Source of the DNA: Nymphaea colorata
Lineage: Eukaryota > Streptophyta > Magnoliopsida > Nymphaeales > Nymphaeaceae
Length of the DNA: 64,000 bases
Assembly: GCF_008831285.2 (NCBI RefSeq)
Contig: NC_045150.1
Coordinates: forward strand, 12,629,868 to 12,693,867
Reading direction: 5' to 3'
Shown here: piece after piece, positions 25,017 through 36,321 of the stretch
How positions within the stretch are numbered: the stretch's first letter is position 1
Layout of the letters: each line of letters begins with the position of its first letter
The notes under the pieces: model-generated
Database searches by the model: none
Told to the model about the DNA's origin: nothing
Seen by the model: only the letters and a program-made list of their open reading frames with translations
Translations under genes and position numbers: made by a program

Positions 25017-25356
25017 CTGACCCCGATACGGTGAGGCTTGAGTGAATTTTTGATTAGTTAGTAATTCTCATCTTTCTAAATGAAAAAATTAGGAAAGAGG
25101 AGATTCAACTAGCTTAAACCAGAAAAAGAAAATAGAATTGTAAGTCGTTGAATATTAGAGTTGAGAGTGATGGTGAGTTGGAGTTGAGAGTGGCAGATCC
25201 AAGTTTGAAGGCCAAGGTTACGAGTTCGAAACGGGAACGCTGTGGCTTCGTCCCACTCTCAAGTGGCAAAGAAAAGAAAAAATCTCGATACTTCAAGCCA
25301 GAAAACCCTACTCTTCTGCTGCCAAACCCCCTGGGACTCTCTCTCTCTCTGAAGCC

Positions 25357-28300
25357 ATGGCTCTGTCCTGCCTTCGTCTTCGTCGCTTAATCCCAGTATC
25401 TTCCTCGCTTCTCAGACACCACCTTGCTCCTGCTATCTCTTCTGCGACCACCCACGCCCTCACGCCACCGGAACTATCATCACCAACCTTCAGACCATCC
25501 CCTCCTCTGCGAGCCCAGTCCCTGCTCTTCTTCAGCTCCTCCTCGAACCGGACGCCCATCGGTGATGATGGAAAGATAGGACCGGACACGATCCTCTTCG
25601 AAGGATGTGACTACAATCATTGGCTGATTACCATGGAGTTCCCCAAGGACCCAAAGCCCAGCCCTGAAGAGATGGTCGAGACCTACGTCCAGACGCTCGC
25701 CAAGGTCGTCGGAAGGTCTCTCCGGCTTCCCTCTCTCCATTCTGTATCTCTCGGTTGGATTAAGCTTGATGCTGACTTTTCTTCCCTCCTGCTTTCACTT
25801 TTGTTCTCGTTTTGATTATTTGGTGGTTTCCATACTTCTGTTTTGTTCTCAGTTGATTGCCGGTTGTCTTCGGGTATGTCGTTCACCGTATTTCAGTGCG
25901 TTTTAGTCGTGGTCACTCGTTATCGTTTGATGGGTGTTATTCATTAGTGTTGTTTGATGAATTCTGGAGGTGTCTGGAACAGTTACTTGACTTTTGTTGG
26001 TGTTATGTTTTGTTAGATTGTGCTATATCATAACATTTTTTTCTTTTTTTTTTGTTCTAGTTTCTCATTAAGTTTTGGCTACAGATTGTCTTATGACTCT
26101 GGATAGAGTTGTGGTTCCACATTTGATCTGAAAGGTTGGCATTATGGTCTCGAATCCGACCTAGTTTGTGCTGGGTCTACGTTATCTATTCTTCCTCTGG
26201 CGGTTTCCCTCATCGTTGCACATTTCATCATGCACGCAGCAATTCTATGACTGCGAAGTATGCTGACCATTTTACTTTTAAGACTCTGAAGAATGAACAC
26301 CATTTTACTTCGAGTTACCAACTTAGGAACCTGCATCTCTTGATGAAATGAGGATTTCATCATGCTTCTGAATATTGTCGATTCCTTTTCATTTGATTAA
26401 CATTCTATCGAGAATCTGAGGATCGGAATGTGCTATAAACGGATAAACTGTCATTCAAAAGCTATGTGGCTAGGCCTACCACTAGGCCTGAACTCTCCAT
26501 TGTTTGATGCTAGTCTGGTTATGGTAACTGGTAAGTGAAGGGGTTTTGTTATCTTGCTGGCATCAAGAAGGCAGTCCTTGCCAGTAGGTTTATAACTTTA
26601 TTCTTTCCTCTAGGCAAATCTTATTTTAAAAATGCTAGGGGTACTCTGACTGTTCTTCCCTGCCAGTTTTTTCCTCCAGGCAAAACTTGTGTATTGCAAA
26701 ATACTAGGGGTACTCGACTGTTCTGTTTTATTAGTTTGTACTGCTTTCCGTAGGTTATTGTTTCTCTGCTTAATTTTGAGATATGTTGAATGAACACTTC
26801 TATTTGGGCATCATATTCATGTTGACATGGCTAGACACCAATGTGGCTCCTGGACGTGGTCAAAGAACTGTTGTGCCTTTGGGCTCTGTAAGGACGAGAA
26901 TGTCCATTTTTATCAATGGTTGGATGCCTTCGGGTTTGAAAAAGTGTTGTTTTGTCAAGAAAATGGGAACATTTTTTTTTCTTTTTAAAGCCATCTCAGC
27001 ATTGCATTCTTAGCTTCTAAGATAGAATTTCTGTCTTGGTAATTGAAACTTTAGTAGTATAAACTATAAACATTCGTTTTTATTTACTGACATGCTTCTT
27101 GTTTCAAAAAAGGAAAATGCTATTGCTTGGCAATGATTTATCTAATTTCACTTCATATATATCCGTGTTTCCCCCAAGTTTTTTCATGTTACCCCTGTAG
27201 GCATCCATATGATGTGAAAGATGTTTTAAATAGTTCTGCTGGACACTTTATTCATAAAACCAATGGTCCATATAGCATAATGGATTTAAAATGATAGAAA
27301 CTCATCTTCGAGTTGTCTCTGAAGGTTTTGAAATGAAAGAAAAACCTTGTTGGATATTCATTCAAAAGGACTTGATTAATAATTTGGCTTCTTACTTGTC
27401 CTTAGTTGCTACGGGCCATTTCATGTTCTGGTTATGTGGGAATTTATTTTATTGACATATAAAATTTTAAGACACGTTTATTTGATTGTTTAGTGCTCCG
27501 GTGTTCGTTATCCTTCCTGTTTTCTTTCTTTTTTACCATAAGATAGATACTGTATCTTGGTTATGGTGGATTGAAACAACTAATGAAGACTCTTGGCTGT
27601 TCACAGCGTGGAGGAAGCCAAAAAACGTATGTATGCTTGCAGCACCACGACATATACAGGGTTTCAAGCCGTAATGACAGAGGAAATGTCCGAGAAGTTT
27701 CGGGGTATGTTATTTGGTCAGCTGATTCTGTTTTTCATATATGTTTTACTGATAATTACTTTGGTTTGTTCATTCAGGTTTGCCTGGAGTTGTCTTCATT
27801 CTGCCTGACTCTTATATTGATCCTGTGAACAAGGAATATGGAGGTAGTTTCGTGTTGTTGTTCCCCCTTATTCAATGTGTTATTTTGTTCGAAATTGTGT
27901 TTTTTTGGGGAATGCCCATTCATTTTCTCCATGTATAGGTGATAAGTATATCAATGGCACTATCATCCCTAGACCTCCACCAGTTCAATACGGAAGGTCA
28001 CAAGGCAGGTACAATGATCGCAACAGGAACTATGACAGGCCAAGTTATGACAGGCAAAGGGAACCAATGCAGCAGCAAGGATTCAATCAATACCCTCCAC
28101 CATCTAATCGCCAGAACACTATGCAAGGTGGAAGACAAGATTATCCACCACCACCACCTGATCGCCAGAACACCATGCATGGTGGAAGACAGGATTACCC
28201 ATCACCGCCACCACCACCTGATCGCCTGAACACCATGCAAGGTGGAAGACAGGATTATCCACCACCACCACCACCACCAGGGAATTTTTCTCCAAGTGGG

Positions 28301-30974
28301 GATTTCAGGAACTCCATGCAAGGTGGAGGACCTAATTACCCACCACCTCCACCACCAAGAAATTTTGGACCCAGTGGAGGTGATATGCGTGGTTATGGTC
28401 CTCCAGCTGGCAGAGACTTCACTCCACCTGGTAATAGAGGGTTTCCTCAAGGAGAAAGAAGAGACTATGGGCAGCAAGTTGGGGTGAGTTATCCTCAAGG
28501 TGAACAAAGGGACCCGATGGCTGTTGGTGGGAGAGATTATGCACCAGGCGGTGGGGATTTTCAGGGAGAAAGAAGAGGTCCTTTCCCACCATATGGGAGA
28601 GACCATGACCAGGGGGTTCAAGGTAATTATGTTCCTCCAGGGCACAGGGACTTTTCACAAGGAACAGGTAACAGGGATTCTTCACATTCTGCTGAAGGAA
28701 ATTATGGGGGTTCCGGCAGTGATTATGGTTCAACTGGACATCCTCACGGTGGACAAGTAAGGCTTTTTCTTTTTTATTTTCTCTTTTTGTTTTTTGGTTT
28801 GGTTTTTTGACAATTAAGTGAAACGTCTTGCAGTTATCTTTGTAGCATATAGTGTCATGACAGATATCGGTTGCTGTAAATATTTTTTGGTTGCCTGTGG
28901 AGAACATGCTTGTCCTGCTGAATGCTTTGTTCTCCTCTAGTTTTCTGGCTTGGGATTTCATAAGGAATGTGATGAACGACTTGATTACCGCTTGGTCTGT
29001 TCTAGACTAATACAATCTCCAGGAACAGATACAGATTGTAGGCTACTTCTGATAATCTGCAATTACAGAATCTGTCTCCCTCTGATAATCTGTAATTACT
29101 GAATGTGTCTCTGATGGTGGAATTAGTGATCTCATCTTTTCTGCTCAATGCTGCACCATATTTATCACTATTAGTTGGTGGATTCATATCCTCAATATTT
29201 GCTCCCTTTCAAGTACCTAGAAGTTTAGGCACCTTGTCCTCCATCAATCTGATGAATTACACAATTTGCTTCATTTTTGTATTGCATTACTGGAAATGGT
29301 TTCTGGTGATTCAAATATATGGATACATGTCTTCCCTTGGTGCGAGTCACTTTTGCTCTGTTTGTTCACTGAATCTGACTTCATTTGAAGTTTAGTGTAC
29401 TCTTTCTAGAACTATAGGCTATAGCAAGTGGGTGATCTTGAGCAAACTAGTCTCAAAAATAGACTTACCCTTGCTTGTCTGTTGTCTCAGGTTTATTCTG
29501 TTTTGGTGATTTGTTGACAACCTTTAACTTGTGATATCTCATTTATGTTTTCTGTATTAGCGTGCTTTGTTAGAAGAAGGCATTAGTTGGTATTTACTTG
29601 CATATTCGCCATAATATGTTTCAATATTAGCTTTTCCATGGTAATAATATGATGATTTTGCATGATGATAATGTTCTATTAGATGCGAAAAAAAACTATT
29701 AAATATTAACTAATAGAAGCAAAGTTTACCAAAATCTGTATAGTCAGAAGTGGTAGTTGGCACTGCCAAGCGTCTAGAATCTAGGAGGTGGCCTAGGTAG
29801 TCAGAAAGGAAAAGAAAGGCCAAGATGGAAAATTTTAGTAATTTCCAAAGTCATCAGAAAGACCCATTCATAAACAACAAATTTGTTTTAACTAGGTCAA
29901 ATTTCATGGTTAATGTATGCAAGGAGATCTTTGTTTCACCCTTATTGGATGAAGTTCCTTCAGCGGAGTTGCTGCGAGCTATGGGTGATGTAATGAATTT
30001 ATGGTTCGATGCCTATTATGGCAAAGGAATTATCAAATTAATATTTGTAATATCTTGATATGCAGCATTTTTTTTAGCAGTCCTCACAGTTTTGTACGAT
30101 GACTCTGTTATCCACTGTGAGAGTGGTGGCAGTATCTGAAACTTCCATTTCCAGCTGCCTTAGGTGTTAGCATTTTGCTTGTTCATTCTTGTATGTTCTA
30201 CTATATCAAGGTAAATGGTAAAGCACAAGAAGAGAAACAACAAAGATAGATACTGCTTGAAATTCAACCTCTGGTGGAAATCAAATAAAATGGAGAGATT
30301 ATCCATTTTTCGTGTAACAGGAGGCATTGGCACCAAGAATAGTAACTCATGATGAACATGGCAAGAACTTGAGGGTGGTTTATGGGTTGGTATTTCATGT
30401 TGGCTTTGACGTTGCCCAGATGTGCCCTAGTGTCTGGTCAGTGTAAAAGTCTGCATGGGGAATCACTAGAACAGGTTCTGAAGAGAAAAGCAGTGTCACC
30501 TTCTAAATTGTGTGAGTTGGATTGCCTCCCTTGATGCTGAGTTATGAAAAGAACCTTTATGATGTCTCATAAACTTCAGAATGGTTACTAATCAGATCAC
30601 TTATAAATGATTTGTATCTTGGTTGCACTACGCTGATTAACTGTGTGGTAAACTGTGCCTGTTAAGGCTCAGACGTTTTTCTTGCTCATATTTGAAATGA
30701 TGTATGCAAAGGTACAACCCTGTTATGTAATTCTTTGCAATTGTTTTCCCTCTCTTTGTGTAGTTCAAACTTCAATCTGGTCTTTACTGCCATATTTAAT
30801 TGGATAATAAGTTAATAACCAACCCATGAAGGTGTCATCTTATATTTTCATGCAATATGCAGAATGTAGAATTTCTTCAGAAGATTCCTGTTTGAACGCT
30901 TTGATCTGTTCAAAAATTTGCAAGTGCTTGTATCATCCTCATGCTGAGTAACTGATTTTCAGGGATGGCGCTGA
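25357..30974 (+). CDS. MORF1: MORF1-like multiple organellar RNA editing factor
   Basis: MORF proteins bind PPR editing factors and are required for C-to-U editing in organelles; MORF1 acts in mitochondria. Exons: 25357-25715, 27607-27704, 27778-27843, 27939-28756, 30963-30974; 1353 nt, 450 aa. The N-terminus is rich in Arg, Ser and Leu and lacks acids ([17 protein letters not shown]), like a mitochondrial targeting peptide. The MORF box follows: [27 protein letters not shown], then [25 protein letters not shown] and [13 protein letters not shown], ending [19 protein letters not shown]. This matches Arabidopsis MORF1 as I recall it better than MORF8. Exon 4 encodes about 240 residues of Pro/Gly/Tyr/Gln-rich, probably disordered tail. 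The last exon adds only Gly-Trp-Arg and the stop. If intron 4 is retained, the frame runs 18 codons further to a stop. Looks intact. Confidence 0.92.
26607..26740. repeat. 66-bp tandem duplication in MORF1 intron 1
   Basis: CCTCTAGGCAAATCTTA...CTAGGGGTACTCTGACTG at 26607 recurs as CCTCCAGGCAAAACTTG...CTAGGGGTACTCGACTG at 26673. Moderately diverged. Confidence 0.7.
28085..28360 (+). repeat. Coding repeat ([15 protein letters not shown])n in MORF1 exon 4
   Basis: Four to five in-frame units carry the core N-T/S-M-Q/H-G-G-R/G-Q/P-D/N-Y followed by 4-7 prolines. Unit length varies through the CCA runs. It extends the disordered tail and is probably variable between alleles. Confidence 0.9.
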
Positions 30975-32829
30975 AATGCAAGCTGAAGCCTGAAGGAGCT
31001 GTGACCTGCATAGATGATCCAAGGACAGTACGTGTTTCTACTGTAGGAAATTGTTTGCATGGCAACTGCATATTGTCAGAAAAAATGCTTTTCAGCTGCT
31101 TCCTTTCTGCTGGGTATATCTTGGGAACTGTGTAAGTAGTAGTCGGGGATACGCTGGCATTACAGAGAATAATTTTTGGTATGATATTGTTGCATTATAG
31201 TTTTACTTTTCTAGTTTGTTGAGCTCTGTTATGTGCGTGATACTGACTGTAAGTACTTTTGTAGTGAAAAAACCAGGTTCTCGGCGCTTAGACAGTTTCA
31301 AAAGCTGCCTAAGTGGTTATATATAAGTCGGGAGTTTTCAACGGTTTCTCATTTAAAAGTAAATTACAAACTTTTGAGGTCGCATTGAATGACTTTTTCA
31401 ACTCTTGCTTAGTCCCAGCTACGCTTTTCAGAGGCCTTGCTGCCTCGGCGCCAACTGTGAATTACTTTTTCTGTTGCAAGATTGTCATTTAGACTAATGC
31501 ATCGAGGTTCCTTCAAGTTTTGCGGGGAGACGGAGAAGGCTATATGTTCGTGTCTGTGTGTTCAGGGTCCGAAATGACCAAAGTGCCTAAGAATGCAAAT
31601 GGGTGAACCCACTTTAAGGGAAAAAAAGAGGAGAAAATTTTTCTTTTTGAAAGACCGAAATACCTCACACAAGTCTGTGTGAGGGGTCAAACATGTTTGA
31701 GTTGAGGTATACCGGGAGGTGAAACAAACCTCTCTTCCACCCCTTGCCTTTTTTGGTTTAGGGCTATTTTAGAATCTTGCTAATCTTATGACCGGAGTTA
31801 ACCATTAACTTGTGTGTTTAATGTGCATGCCGCCTTTTGCAGTGGGAAGCGTATCTTGGGATTTGAACTGGAGATGTGCTGTTTGTGCTCCACCAGCCTG
31901 TTATGCCCCTCAGGATAGGGGGATAGGAAGTCTTTGTGTTCCATGTGTTTTACACACTATGATAAAGTTAGAGATTACTGTCAAGAAAGTGTTTGCTGCT
32001 TCTGCCTCTCTAGGCTTTTGCTATTGCTCCCCTATATGAAATGAAAGAAAGAGAGTGTGGTCGGCCGCCCCCCCATCCCTCACCCTACTATTTGATTTCC
32101 GTGGAACGGTCAATTCAGGATCTCCCGGTGGTTCTGGAGGTATGAGGCAAGCAAATAGTTGTTCTCGTTATAAGAACGATTCATCATATTTTCATCCTCT
32201 TCGATGAAGTAATCGAAAAATTGACCTCAACCACCCCATACCCATCTTGGGATAATAGCAATCTCCCTTTTCTATTTGAGACGAAAGAATCTCCACTCAG
32301 AATGAACCCTTAAAGACGAGACTGGCTCACATTTCACTCCTTTTGGAAGCCTTCCAAAGGTCTGGGTCTTGCCCAGGCTTCGAAAGGTAGAAGTGACAGG
32401 GGCGATAGAACTTGAAGAGATTGATATAAGAAAACTAAGAGTTCAATAGCAGTTAATTAAGTATTAAGCTTAGAACATGTCTAAGAGAATATGCTTGAAA
32501 TGTTTTGTTAATGTAGTATTTTTTATTGCTTGTTGATATTATCATGTGTTGTCTTGGATCGATATGACCACTTTGGGATTCTACTCAGTACGACTCATCA
32601 CTTATGTATTTTTCTTTTCAACTGAGCTATATAAAGTTTCAAGAGCAGAATTTGTATCAAGCCTTTCAGTTCCCAGTATCATAGATAGATAATATATTTA
32701 TCTTAATTTGGCAGAAGTTTAGTAGCTGTCGGTATAAAAGGTAAATGGAGGTCATCTTTTCTCTCAGCTACTTGACCCAGAAATGGTTCTCATGATTATA
32801 TATATATATATATCACCTCATAATATATT
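30975..32829. other. MORF1 3' flank and unassigned intergenic DNA
   Basis: The MORF1 3' UTR probably runs to about 31.25 kb. No further gene is recognised. The 32040-32410 part differs in texture (less AT-rich, CCCATCCC/GGTCTGGGTCTTGCCC words) and may be organelle-derived. A short TATATA tract lies just before 32815. Confidence 0.45.
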
Positions 32830-33000
32830 GTATCACGCAATTGATGATGGTGCGCGTCCGGAGGAACTGAGCTACCTGGGCAGGAGGTGGGAGGTTACCC
32901 AAGGTGCCATAGTTCGCCCCGGCGTGAGTTGCTGCAGAGCTGGCGGTGGCGATTAGGAAGAGAAGGAGGAGGAGGAAGCGTGCCTCTCCAGTGGTTCTCA
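32830..33000 (-). pseudogene. GH17 beta-1,3-glucanase, 5' fragment
   Basis: On the - strand, a signal-peptide-like ARFLLLLLFLIATASSA is followed by GANYGTLGNLPPPAQVAQFL and RTRTIIN. This matches the N-terminus of mature plant glycoside hydrolase family 17 glucanases (NYG-x-LP-P-x-VA-x-L). The similarity stops after about 35 mature residues and runs into a TATATA tract. No catalytic part follows within the next several kb on that strand, so this is a fragment. A fully intact gene split by a very long intron is unlikely for this family. Confidence 0.7.
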
Positions 33001-33888
33001 GGCCATGGTGGTGGTTCTCAGGCCATGGCGGGTGGCCGTTGCTGCACCTCCCACCCTGCCTCGCCTTCGTTAGTTTGTTATCATCGTCTCGACTCTCGGC
33101 TGGAGCTTCCTGCCTCACCGTCTAGCGTCTGCCCTGCTCACCTTCTGCCTTGCGTACCTGCAGTTTGGTACTGCAATCTATATTCAGGTTCTCGGGTACA
33201 ATAAGCACAGAATCCAACTGACCAGTGACCATGCGCCGTTTTTACTTGCATCAGCTCACACTATGCCTCTTGAAGGTAGCTAGATCTAGAAAAAGGAAAA
33301 GAAAGAACCTAATAAAATAAGCCTTGATCCGCTGGTCCTGCCCTCTTTCTACCCAGATAAGTTTTTGTGGCTCAACGTCAAAACCTGATCCGTGTTACCC
33401 ATCACTGATTATTTTTTTTTTCTCATATACGTTCATATGTAAAAACAACAGGATTCTTGATTCAGTTTCTGGTTCGAGGTTTCCATCAGAATGAATGTGA
33501 ACAAGCACGGCGCCCACGACAAGTATCCAAATCCAGATAATTGTAAATCATTAGATTTGATCTGAGGTTTAGTTCCAGAAGATCACACCCCAGTCCAAGA
33601 TCTAATCATATGGTTTTGATTAGGATCGATGCTAACAGAGCCAATCTCTTCCTTTTTCATCTTTAATCATGTTTGTTAATTAGTCGGGTCTATCTGTCGC
33701 GACTTGGTTTCCACATTTTCAACTTAATTTTTGCCATCTGGTCTAGAATCAACGGCACATATGATTCTCATTAAGCTTCATATATGAGTATATGAAGATC
33801 TGGTGGCTACCAGTTTCTCTCTCTATATATATACACACACATATACATTTCTGGCCAGTTTGGTACTAGACTCAGTTCAGCCTTATGA

Positions 33889-33965
<77 letters not shown>

Positions 33966-34181
33966 GCAAACAGCATATATCACAGTATATGTGTACTAAA
34001 TGAGACATTATGTTTGCAGACTAATTGAATAAGCTGAAGGCATTTTCAGTTACTTTGGTTGTTTACCAGCCTAATTAGGTCCCATTGTAATTAGATGCCT
34101 AACCTATTGATGCCACATGCCAGCCTAATTAGTGTGAATAATATTAGTTTGCCCAACCAGTTCACCCTGATCCTCCACAGT
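33001..34181. other. Intergenic DNA with microsatellites
   Basis: No gene recognised. A 22-bp direct repeat (CCATGGTGGTGGTTCTCAGG / CCATGGCGG) sits at 33000-33030 next to the GH17 fragment. A TA/GA microsatellite is listed separately. Confidence 0.5.
33892..33963. repeat. Compound microsatellite (TA)n(GA)n
   Basis: About 40 bases of TA dinucleotide followed by about 33 bases of GA. Confidence 0.96.
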
Positions 34182-35104
34182 TAGAGATGCATATGTATTG
34201 CCTATTTGGATCTATTAGTTAAATCTGATAAAAAAATTTGGATCCAACTACGAGTCAATTTGAAACCCAGTATACAATTTCATAACCAAATTCATATCCA
34301 AATATGATCACTGACTGGGATCCGATAAAAATACCGCCTGAATACGTAGAAAAATCCAATCTTATACTACTTGGATCCAAGTTCAATCAACATAATTAAG
34401 CTGTTTGAGTCTGAATCCAAATCTAATTAGTCTTGGTAAAGGCTGGATTCAGTCTGGATACAATCGGTTTACATCCATATCCACAAACGGAGAACACAAG
34501 TCCACCAGGATGGATTTCCCTTCCGAGACTGATAATTACCCAGCAGGCTACCTGACCAAACCCAGTGACCTGACCTTTACATTCAAGCCACCAACCTCCG
34601 ACTTCAAAGTCCCACGCCACCATGGCATAAGGATTCGAATCAGGTGTACTTTTTACCATGTCCCATCTCGAGGGTTCACATATTTAAATTCGAATATAAA
34701 ACAGTCTATGTCACATTCAAATCTGACTTTTGAATTCACAATATGAATATTTTTTTTTCACGTTCAAATCCGACTTTTAAAATACAGAACTGAGTCCAAA
34801 CCATATCACGCTATGAGAACTGCACTTTTAAAATAGATGGGTATTGAATATAAGACGTCTATTTAAAGCTGAATCAGTATCCAAGTTCAATCGGATATTT
34901 ATTTTAAACTGAACTCAAATTCGATTGGATGTTATTTCTTAATCCAAATCCAACTTCTAAACATTATGTTGATTTTTTTTTTAACATTCACTTTTTGTTT
35001 TGTTTGTTTTTGTTTTTTTCTTTGCAGTTTGGTTTGGTTTTGTTTTTTTTTCTTTGCAGTTTGGTTGGATATCTTATTCAAATATGATCCATTGACATCC
35101 CTAC
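34182..35104. mobile_element. Candidate 0.9-kb TAGGGATGTC-ended repeat
   Basis: The left end reads TAGAGATGCATATG; the right end in reverse complement reads TAGGGATGTCAATGGATC. The interior is a patchwork of TGGATCCAA, AATTCGA and GATATCC words on both strands. Partial relatives lie at about 420-752, 16807-17130 and 41985-42440. The flanking 8-mers do not match, so the ends are provisional. Probably a non-autonomous DNA element or a dispersed repeat. Confidence 0.4.
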
Positions 35105-35201
35105 TCTTAAGTAAAAATAGCAGCAAAACCTCATCTCACATCTGCATGTAAAAATGTCAGGACTTAGATCCACGAGGCGGTTAATGCAACACGCAGGGGG
35201 C

Positions 35202-35255
35202 AAGGCCTGGTAGTCATAAGCAGTCAGTAAGGCCTGGTAGTCATAAGCAGTCAGT
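35202..35255. repeat. 27-bp perfect tandem duplication
   Basis: AAGGCCTGGTAGTCATAAGC plus AGTCAGT is repeated exactly at 35202-35228 and 35229-35255. Confidence 0.97.
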
Positions 35256-36321
35256 CTCCTTTTCAAATTTACATAACATCAACACCAATATGCAAATTAA
35301 AGTACAGTAAAACACGAAAGCAGACTTGACATCCTTGGGGATGAAAGGAAAGGTGAAAGTTTCAGGTCTCAGGATGAAATACTTATCATGCGAAGACAAT
35401 TGAACATGCAGACCCAACTCCATAGGGCAAGGACAAGGATTCATCTACGTCACAAAGTCGTGACCAGGAGGACGAGAACAAGCAAGGGGACATGACACGT
35501 TGATGTGTTCAGGCATCACTGCAAGATAGGACAATGAACAAGAGAAGATAGGGAAGGTTTGAAGGAGAACATGGACTTCTTCCTTTTGTACTTGCGATGG
35601 AAGTTGCTTCTCCTCTTCCAGAAAACTTCATCAAACCAAGAACCCCCTTTCTCAAATCATGTTTCTTGTTGTGCCTGTGAAATCAGCATTCTTCACCAGC
35701 CAATCATACTCTTCAATCACTTTTCTCTTTACGATCAGATTTCTCAGGGCGCCATGTTTCACGCCTTTTCTGACTGCTTCCGAGAAGGAATGAAACAAAT
35801 AGCCACCATGAAGATATGGGCGGGGCATGTAAAGGCTGAAAAAGCTGTAACTTACGAAAACCTGATTGTACTTCCTCTCATGGTGAATTTTTTTTTTTTC
35901 ACAGAAAATTTTGAAGAACTTGGAGTAGAATCAGCGTAATTTAGAGACAAACACAAAAAAAAAATTTTAAAAACTTGGGCCTTGGGTGTCCTTGGATTCT
36001 GAAAAATAGCGGAGGAAAAAGTATTAGTTTGGTGCTCCCTAACATCTGCAAGCGCTGGGTGTAATTGTGTAAAGAAGAAAATATCTGAAGGCAAAGCAAG
36101 GAGAGAAAAGTCATAGATCAGGAAATGTACAAGAACGCAGTTGACAAGGGCATGCACCAGTTACAGAATAATTATTATGGCAGATATCATAAATAAGTCA
36201 GTATGTGATATCAATAAAGAATTTACTCACATAGCAGTGGCGGATGCACATGCATAGAAACTCCTCAACTGCACATGCACACAAAAATTTGCGGAAAACC
36301 AAGCAAAATTGAAGGGGACTT
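35256..36321. other. Intergenic DNA, no gene recognised
   Basis: An open stretch on the + strand (about 35559-35939) has no recognisable family. The part next to 36321 is probably 3' UTR of the TOM1-like gene on the - strand. Confidence 0.4.

Larger units (their letters stand above)
22730..25090. other. Intergenic DNA between PIG-F and MORF1
   Basis: Begins with the PIG-F 3' UTR (to about 22870). The remainder holds two SINE-like copies, a Tip100-like element, a 62-bp tandem duplication and a small inverted repeat, listed separately. No gene recognised. Confidence 0.55.

Noticed and set aside
25140-25260. tRNA-like GAGTTCGAAAC word upstream of MORF1
   Set aside because: A box B-like word alone; no box A at proper spacing and no cloverleaf, so not called as tRNA or SINE.
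28202-28961. Long - strand reading frames opposite MORF1
   Set aside because: Shadows of the Pro/Gly-rich exon on the + strand; no independent family or splice context.
35559-35939. 126-codon + strand frame starting MKENMDFFLL
   Set aside because: No recognised family, no splice or promoter context and a mixed composition; not supported as a gene.
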